From the NCBI GenBank assembly GCA_036172665.1, contig CM069870.1:21550001-21614000 (forward strand): a DNA stretch of 64,000 bases, given 5' to 3'. The DNA is from Prosopocoilus inquinatus. Lineage: Eukaryota; Arthropoda; Insecta; Coleoptera; Lucanidae. The notes beneath the pieces are model-generated. The model saw nothing but the letters and a program-made list of their open reading frames with translations. It ran no database searches and was not told the origin of the DNA. This document shows positions 58,043-64,000 of this stretch, piece after piece. A program made the position numbers and the translations under genes. How positions within the stretch are numbered: position 1 is the stretch's first letter; each line of letters opens with the position of its first letter.

Positions 58043-58226
58043 CAATGTCATCAGGATCTGTACGAATTCCAGTATCACTGTCAACATTCACGTTTCTGGC
58101 TTGTAAAGCACTGAGCTCACTGTTATCATCGTCTGTTTCATCGTCGCGTTTCGAATTCTGCCTTTTTGACTTTGACAGTCTGCGTCTCATGGAGTTCATC
58201 GCAAGAAACATAGCAGCACGACGCGC
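58043..58226 (-). CDS. Internal coding exon of the same unrecognised gene
   Basis: On the minus strand TTTATTAG|GCG is the acceptor and ATTG|GTAGGT a good donor, giving a 184-bp exon that starts at phase 0 and ends with one base. It encodes about 61 residues: ARRAAMFLAMNSMRRRLSKS, then a basic stretch KSKRQNSKR, an acidic stretch DDETDDDNSE, and SGIRTDPDDI-like sequence (DTGIRTDPDDI). RRRLS and similar sites could be phosphorylated by basophilic kinases, but that is only a pattern. The 90-bp intron to the next exon is A/T-rich, a normal insect intron size. The methionines are internal, so the start must lie in upstream exons to the right, which I could not identify. Confidence 0.62.
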
Positions 58227-58825
58227 CTAATAAACATGTATATTTTAATTCGCCTCACGATTTCACCTGTACGACTTAAAATGCGAATAAATATTTTATC
58301 TTATCTTATCATTCCCGATATGCATTATTCACGTATGTAAGAATGTTGTTCTGTATCAGGACGGCTGAAGGTTTACATAATTTAATGATGTGCGGAGCCA
58401 GTAAATACTGTTACTTCTTTGAGATGTTTAGAAAAAAAAATAATCTCACGTGCCAAGGTTCAGGTCAATATGCTCAACACTTTTTGGCGCAGAAATTTTA
58501 TTAAAATTAAAAGGACTGGATCTGGATGACGATAAGAAAGGAGTCTATTAAAAACTGAGTGAGAAGTATCAAATCAACCAATAAGCACATTACTTTGTAA
58601 CAAACTTGAAATCGAATTTAACGTCATGTATCCTGACCCGCCTCCAACACATACAAGGACCGTCCCGCTTACCTAGCAGCCTATGTCAGTCTATATATAT
58701 ATATATTTCCCTTGTTTTGCCTTGCTTCACATTTTCTTCTTGACCGTAACACTCGTTTACTTTTATTTTTTTTTTAACAAAAAAAATATCAAGACGAACA
58801 AGACGACGTCAATAGAGATAATATT
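58227..58825. other. Probable intron or upstream sequence, no further exon seen
   Basis: I looked for another minus-strand exon with acceptor and donor and found none. A TA microsatellite sits at 58694-58707. Confidence 0.4.
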
Positions 58826-59040
58826 CAATTCAAGAAAGAATACATATACGTCATATACGGACCTCGTTTATTTCAGATGGTTGCACTACGTTAATCAACA
58901 CTATGTGAATTTTTATGTATCGAAAATGCATCATTAAATCAAGTTCAAATATGAAATTAATAATAGTGTTGATTAACGTGGTGCAACCACCTGAAATAGA
59001 CGAGGTCCGTATATGACGTGCATGTATTCTTTCCTGAATT
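58826..59040. repeat. Foldback sequence with ~78-bp arms
   Basis: 58826-58904 and 58963-59040 are reverse complements at roughly 90 percent. They share AGAATACAT, GACGTCATATACGG-type, CGAGGTCCGTATATGACGT and GTTGATTAACGT. The 58-bp centre is unrelated. It looks like a small MITE, but no target duplication is obvious. Confidence 0.7.
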
Positions 59041-59569
59041 TAAATGTACAATATTTTCCTTTACAAATTAGCTAAATACGAAGTGTTTCAAAAGTGATGT
59101 CCCTTTTACTGATATGCAATTTACGAAGCTGGAACAAATTGATCAGAATAAAAGAATCATTTCTGAAAGTCCCATTTTTCGTGCACGCTCCTGTACCCTA
59201 TTATTGCTCCTTGCCATTAATAAAGTGATCATAAATATATATCATGTGACTTCTTAAAAAAAACACTATTTTCTTATATTCGTTCATTAGATATAAATAT
59301 TTGTATTTGTGTGGCTGGCGAGGCATTAACATTTAATTTAAACTATTGACAGTTTTGGATAATTTCAACAGAATTAAGAATATACAAAGCGACACAAAAA
59401 ATGTAACTAGTCAAATTTCAATACAGGGTTCACATTTGATTTTCATTCAAACATTCAGAAACTGAAACTAAAAAAAAAAAATAGTAATTTAATTTATTCT
59501 TATATTCCTATTATTTTTTCTCACGTGCATTAATGGAGAAAGTAGTTAGTAAGCCCCAAAAATTTTAAA
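59041..59569. other. Intergenic, no gene seen
   Basis: AT-rich, no feature recognised. Confidence 0.4.
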
Positions 59570-60640
59570 CAAGCAACCAGGGCCGATGCAAGGCGGTAAG
59601 CAAAGTAAGGGCAGCTCGAACAATCACAATCACAAAGTCAACCAAACTCGATTCAACAACTAAACCCAATTTTTTGAACCTAAGCAAAAAATTGAAAATA
59701 AAAAAAAAAACAATAGAAAAATTAAAACAAAAAGATTTAAAGTCAACAACATTTTTTTTTAATTGTCCCCCAATCCAACTCAACCAACTCCATTCAACAC
59801 ACGTAAAAAATTAAGAAAGAGGAATATTAAAAAAATCAAAAGTAAATAAACGCGGAAATGAAGCTCAACAAAATTTCAAGGTCAACTTAATTCAACTGAA
59901 CTCAACCTAACAGTATTGAATTGAAGGAAAACATTTAAAATGCAAAAAAATTAAAAGTAAAATATACATTAAAAAAAATTAAAAACGAAAAACGAAGTTC
60001 GACCAATGTTAAGGTCAAGCAAGCTCAATCCAACAAGTGAACTCGATTCTATTTAACCCAAGGAAAAAAAAAACAAAAGCAAAAAAATGGTAAAATGAAA
60101 TGAAAAAAATGTTCAATGTCAACCACATTCAACCCAAGAAATAAATTTTAAACAAATTAAAATGAACCACAACAAATCTCAAGGTCAACTGGACTCAGCC
60201 AACTTATTATATCATATTGTACTCCGTTCTACTCAAGTAAACAACTTGAAAAAAATTAAAAGTAAAAAAAAAATGTTCAAATTTATACATGGATTAGAGT
60301 GAAACTTAACAAATATCAAGGTCAATCCAAACCAACTGACATCAATCTAACTTCATCTAGCGCAAGTAAAAAATTAAAAATTGGAAGAAAAATTAAAAGT
60401 ATAGATTTAAAAATAAAAATAAAAATCAACTAAAATGTAGTTCAACTAAAGTCAAGGTCAATCCAATCCAAGTGATTTTAACCTATGTATGTTTATCTAA
60501 CATAATTAAAAATTGCCAAAAAATTAAAAGTAGTACAAAAATGGTTAAAAATTAAAAATAAATGAAAAGGAAGCTTAACCAACTTAGTTCTATTCAACCC
60601 AAGCAAAAATTAAATAAAAATAAAAGAGCGTACTTTAGAA
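59570..60640 (+). repeat. Degenerate tandem array with periodic TCAAGGTCA
   Basis: Units of about 133-170 bp combine a C/A-rich half (CAACTCAACCCAACT-like) and an A-rich half (AAAAAATTAAAAGTAAAA). The motif TCAAGGTCA occurs exactly at 59876, 60179, 60316 and 60452, and as TTAAGGTCA at 60009. Other units have AAAGTCAAC instead. The frame at 59565-59783 is a by-product. Confidence 0.65.
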
Positions 60641-60911
60641 TTGTCAGTCGCAAACAAAAGAAAATTAATTCGCCCATTTCGGTCGCCAGCTATCCTTGTA
60701 GAAAAAAATAAGCCAAACGGTTACCAAAAATAGCTCATTTGGCGATAAATCAAACACTATCTGACTTTAAAGTCAAATGTGAGTTAATTCCGGTAGCAAT
60801 TTTTGCTTAACTTTGAATCTGGATAGTTCAAAGTTCAAAAATTTTGTCAAAATTAACATTTTAATTGTTTTAAAAAACGGGGAATAACGGTTTAATGAAA
60901 CTTCTAATATG

Positions 60912-60955
60912 TTGGTCGATATTTCGTAATATTTTTATTACTTCGTCAGGACCAA
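60912..60955 (-). ncRNA. Hammerhead ribozyme, dimer type, core intact (second family)
   Basis: On the minus strand: stem I TTGGTC, CTGACGA, one A, stem II GTAATA/TATTAC with loop AAA, GAAA, TA, then UC and closing GACCAA. A15.1 to U16.1 reads ATAT, self-complementary, so stem III is intermolecular. The cleavage site would follow the C of AUAUC. All core bases match the hammerhead consensus. Confidence 0.78.
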
Positions 60956-61030
60956 AAATATGTAATGATAATATTAATACATTTTAGAAAAGTTAACATT
61001 AAAATTAAAAAAAAAAAATAATGTTAATTT

Positions 61031-61070
61031 TGATCTGACGAAGTTATAGAAGTATTACGAAATATCGACC
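61031..61070 (+). ncRNA. Hammerhead ribozyme, stem I decayed
   Basis: CTGACGA (61035-61041), imperfect stem II, GAAA (61059-61062), TATC and GACC are present. The 5' strand of stem I reads TGAT instead of GGTC and cannot close properly. Likely inactive. Confidence 0.65.
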
Positions 61071-61107
61071 AACGTTTCATTAAGCCGTTATTCCCCATTT
61101 TTTAAAA

Positions 61108-62064
61108 ATTGAGAAATTATCGACACGGCAATACTTCCCTACAGATAACTTTTTAACACAAATTTTGGAAAAATAATGGATACATTCAAATTAAAAAAAA
61201 AATCCGGCAACTATGAAAATTACAATACTTTTCCTGCAATCGATTTCATACATTTTAAGAACTAATGTCAGCTTACAAAAGGACGCACACTATTTTTTAT
61301 TTATTTAATTTGTTTATTTTTGGAAAAGGGGGGGCGCTAATTACTGTTTTACGTAAGGGTATTACATTAGAACATTCACAATTCTTCAACGAAAAGCTTT
61401 AAGTATAGGCAAGCTAACGAACTCAGCAGAATGTATGGTTGCCTACATTAAAAGTGATAATATTTTCTTATAAAACATTTTTAAGTGTTTAAATAATATT
61501 GCAAATGTTCATGATTTAGTTTTAACAGGGACGGGTTTCTGTAACTTATTAACGGGCGGTTAAAATTTAGAGGTCCTGGTTATTACCAGAGCATCAAATT
61601 ATTATCATTTAAGAGCCCTTGAAATTTAACGCTATTGGTACAGAATACGCCCCATAGACAGCCAAAAGTTACTAATTTAGTTTTTCTTTTAATTTTAATT
61701 TTCGTTTGTATTCGCATAGAAAAATGTCGAATCACGTTTAAAAATTAAAAACAATTAAATTTAATAACAAACCTGCTTGATTAAAAATAATAAAATGACA
61801 TTTTCAAATAAGAATCCTTAGCATAGACAACCCAATGAACACAGTCATTTGTGTGGTTGCCTATAATTATTGAAAACTGTAAGAACATATTTTTTTTTAA
61901 TTAAAAATGTACACGTGTTCACGATTCAGAAATTACGCAAATTTTCTCAGTTTTTTTTTAATATTCAAAATAATTTTCTATTTTCAAAAAAAAAACAAAT
62001 TTGTATTTTTATAGACATACAAAACTTACTAAGTCAGTAAAAATTCAGCTACATTAATGATTAA
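61108..62064. other. Intergenic, no gene seen
   Basis: AT-rich. Two loosely similar segments (around 61390-61480 and 61810-61890, with TATAGGCAAGCTAACGAACT- and CATAGACAACCCAATGAACA-like parts) hint at an old duplication. Confidence 0.35.
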
Positions 62065-62210
62065 TGACCGGTTGCACCAAACACTTAAGTCAAGTTTAAA
62101 TTTAAGTACTGCTTATAATGTGACATTTGAGGTTACAAAACATTCAGTAAATCACATTCTAAGCGGTGCTTAAAGTTAAGCTTGACTTAAGGGTTTGGTG
62201 CAACCGGCCA
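62065..62210. mobile_element. Foldback MITE with TAA target duplication (146 bp)
   Basis: TGACCGGTTGCACCAAACAC and its near complement at the right pair, extended by TTAAGTCAAG and inner TGTGACATT/AAATCACATT. TAA flanks both ends (62062-62064 and 62211-62213). Same class as 6710 and 44073. Confidence 0.78.
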
Positions 62211-62489
62211 TAAATCTTATCACTTATTAAATTACTTCATAATTAGTAATAAATAGAATAGAAGAGAAGAATAATTCCCTGACTTTTCTCGGTTTTCCCG
62301 GTGAATAATGGGAAGCCTGTTTATAACCACCCAGATTTACAAAATTCATTTCAAACCACTCTGTATTACAAGAATTATTAGCTTAGAAATACATTACTTA
62401 CTTTTAAGTCGTGTTTAAAATATGATATTATATGTTACGTTAACAAAAAATGTCAGTCACATCTAAGTTCAATGTACAGAGAGACCAAA

Positions 62490-62781
62490 ATTGATTGTCC
62501 TGATCCTACACTACTTTCTGTGAGCTTGACATCCATATTTACCTACCAGATCAAGGTTACAACGAAAAACAGTTAGGTGCAGATGACGTAATTACTTTTT
62601 AATCATAATAACCAATTTTTCATACTCTTAACAATTTCTACTTAAGGGTTTTTATGTCAAAAAAAAATTTGGAATAAGTAGTAATATCCTCAATTCTCCC
62701 TATGTTAATTTTATTTTAGTAATTTGATGCGAATATCGATTTCAAGCTCGAGGAAAGTGGCGTAGGATCAGGACCATCAAT
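62490..62781. mobile_element. MITE-like element with ~60-bp inverted repeats (292 bp)
   Basis: ATTGATTGTCCTGATCCTAC at the left and the complement of GTAGGATCAGGACCATCAAT at the right pair, continuing through GAGCTTGA and ATATT blocks. The target duplication is not clear. Non-coding. Confidence 0.65.
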
Positions 62782-64000
62782 CCTAATAGGTCGGTAAGAG
62801 TCAAACATATTGTGATTTACGTATATTTTGTTGAAATGGAACAGAACGTCACATTCCAAGCAAACATGAATTTAAGCTCCGTTAGAAATGTTGAAGATAA
62901 TTCAAGTCGTTAAAGAATGAAGTAACAACATTTCCCTTTTTTTCTGAATAACTCGTTAACGAACGCAACTCGTAACTTTTGTCGCTTTTTCATTTCCATT
63001 TGTTTCAGTTTCCCGGATCGAAATCCAAAAGAGTAAGTCTTATTTTTGAGACACCCTGTATATATTTCTGTATAATGATTAAATAAATTGCAAATTTTAC
63101 GTACTATGTTTTTCATAAAAGAAATGAAATATCGCACACATTCGATTTTAAATAGGAATACGATTTTACTAACAGTGCTATCGTTTGCGATGCACTGAGT
63201 GTATCTTCATCTCGTTTTAATCTTATGGAATAAAATGAGATGAAGCAAAAACTGAGTGCACACAGGTTTTTTTTAATGAAATTAAATGTTACGCAAAACC
63301 CAAGAAGAAGGAAAAAAACAACAAAGAAGCTTTTTCAATTGGATTAAGTAGTACAATGAAGTGAGTATTAATTCAAAAAGGTTCGAAGGGTCTTCTTTTA
63401 AAGGTCAAAGGTGTAACTTCGTTTGCAACTAATTTAAGAGCCAAATTCAGATCGATTATGTTTTCTTTTGGGTTTGGCGAAGAGTTTACCGTGTCCGTGT
63501 GTAAATTCATAACATAAATTCAATTTCTACTTATTTGCAATTCAATTTCATATTCAATTTTTTTATCCCACTAAGAATCACGTGCAAGGAATTTTTATTT
63601 TTCGACACGCCCTTACTTACACCTACAGGGGGGGGCAAGCAAAAAAAGAATAGAATAGGACAATTTGCATCTGTGACGTGTCAGTAATACAGCGATAGTA
63701 ATTGTATGTGCATACATACAATGAAACACCACCATTAATAACGAACGACATTGCCAAATACATCACGGCATCAGGGGATGCCCCCAGGCTAAACAGGTCA
63801 GGTAACGCGCCTATCAAATACAAGAAAAATGTGCATCATTTGTCACAGCAAAAACTGGTTTATTAATAATACACTTACTTTCTATACGGCGTGTTATTTA
63901 CAATCGCAGTTTTTCTTTGCGAATGTTAAGTCACGTGGAACGCAACTAACTGTAGAGGGCCGAGCAGATCGGTTTGCGTGAAAAACTGGCGCCCGGAAAA
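62782..64000. other. Intergenic, no gene called
   Basis: A lone ACACCCTGTATATAT terminus (63051-63065) is the complement of the TACAGGGTGT family end. The minus-strand frame 62910-63137 spans it and is a by-product. The frame at 63623-63823 has no domain. Confidence 0.4.

Larger units (their letters stand above)
60868..61107. mobile_element. Coding-free inverted pair of hammerhead-bearing ends
   Basis: The left arm (60868-60953) and right arm (61031-61107) are inverted copies sharing GGGGAATAACGG, GTTTCATTAA-type sequence and GGTCGATATTTCGTAAT. Each contains a hammerhead motif pointing inward to outward like the Penelope element at 30358, but the centre is only about 77 bp of AT-rich sequence with no protein remnant. 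Stem II and palindrome sequences differ from the 30-kb family, so it is a separate lineage. Confidence 0.7.

Noticed and set aside
1..64000. tRNA or rRNA genes
   Set aside because: No credible B-box context or rRNA core was seen by eye; a tRNAscan-SE and Rfam run would be decisive.

Overview
The window is AT-rich eukaryotic DNA with no bacterial features: no operons, no ribosome-binding sites and almost no long open frames. Its element set (mariner and Tc1-like transposons, Transib-like, hAT-like and TAA-flanked foldback elements, a Penelope-like retroelement with a GIY-YIG endonuclease, a jockey/CR1-type retroelement) fits an arthropod, most likely an insect. I cannot name the species. The window is mostly intergenic or intronic sequence heavily invaded by nested transposable elements and diverged satellite-like arrays.

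Host coding sequence is sparse and all of it is on the minus strand. Two exons at 57.7-58.2 kb join in phase across a 90-bp intron and end in a stop codon, so they look like the 3' end of a gene entering from the right. One exon at 28.5-28.7 kb has a start codon, an in-frame stop upstream and a splice donor, so it looks like the first coding exon of another gene running to the left. I recognise neither protein.

Layout. 0-2.1 kb: degenerate tandem array. 2.6-3.9 kb: dead mariner. 4.85-5.5 kb: hAT-like element holding a nested 398-bp foldback element with a hammerhead ribozyme. 5.6-8.6 kb: foldback repeat, two small inverted-repeat elements and a dead Tc1-like transposase interrupted by a 141-bp hammerhead element. 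11-12.5 kb: tandem repeats. 13.4-16.4 kb: long-TIR element with a nested MITE, then a Mutator-like foldback. 17.9-19.6 kb: Transib-like element. 20.5-26.3 kb: terminal-repeat fragments, a Penelope fragment, an AT-rich array and foldbacks. 26.5-28.4 kb: satellite. 28.5-29.4 kb: putative first exon and upstream region. 29.8-32.7 kb: dispersed repeats, a Penelope-like element bounded by hammerheads, and a truncated non-LTR retroelement. 33.6-34.6 kb: long-TIR element. 36.8-38.8 kb: hAT element with a perfect 8-bp duplication. 40.4-42.4 kb: ~0.5-kb tandem repeat. 43.7-50.8 kb: long-inverted-repeat elements. 51.0-53.3 kb: TAA-type element containing a second mariner. 53.8-56.5 kb: hAT-like element filled with an array. 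57.7-58.2 kb: exons. 58.8-62.8 kb: foldbacks, an array with periodic TCAAGGTCA, and an inverted hammerhead pair.

The strongest signal is a set of hammerhead-type ribozymes in short inverted-repeat elements. At several loci a CTGANGA box, a stem II hairpin and a GAAA box are followed by a very short palindrome (ACAGCTGT, ACGT or ATAT) in place of stem III, then the closing half of stem I. That is the architecture known for Penelope-associated hammerheads that work as dimers. One locus (30.4-31.4 kb) still carries the Penelope GIY-YIG coding remnant. Others (5.0, 8.0 and 60.9 kb) are coding-free, and two of these have clean target-site duplications, which suggests non-autonomous mobilised derivatives.
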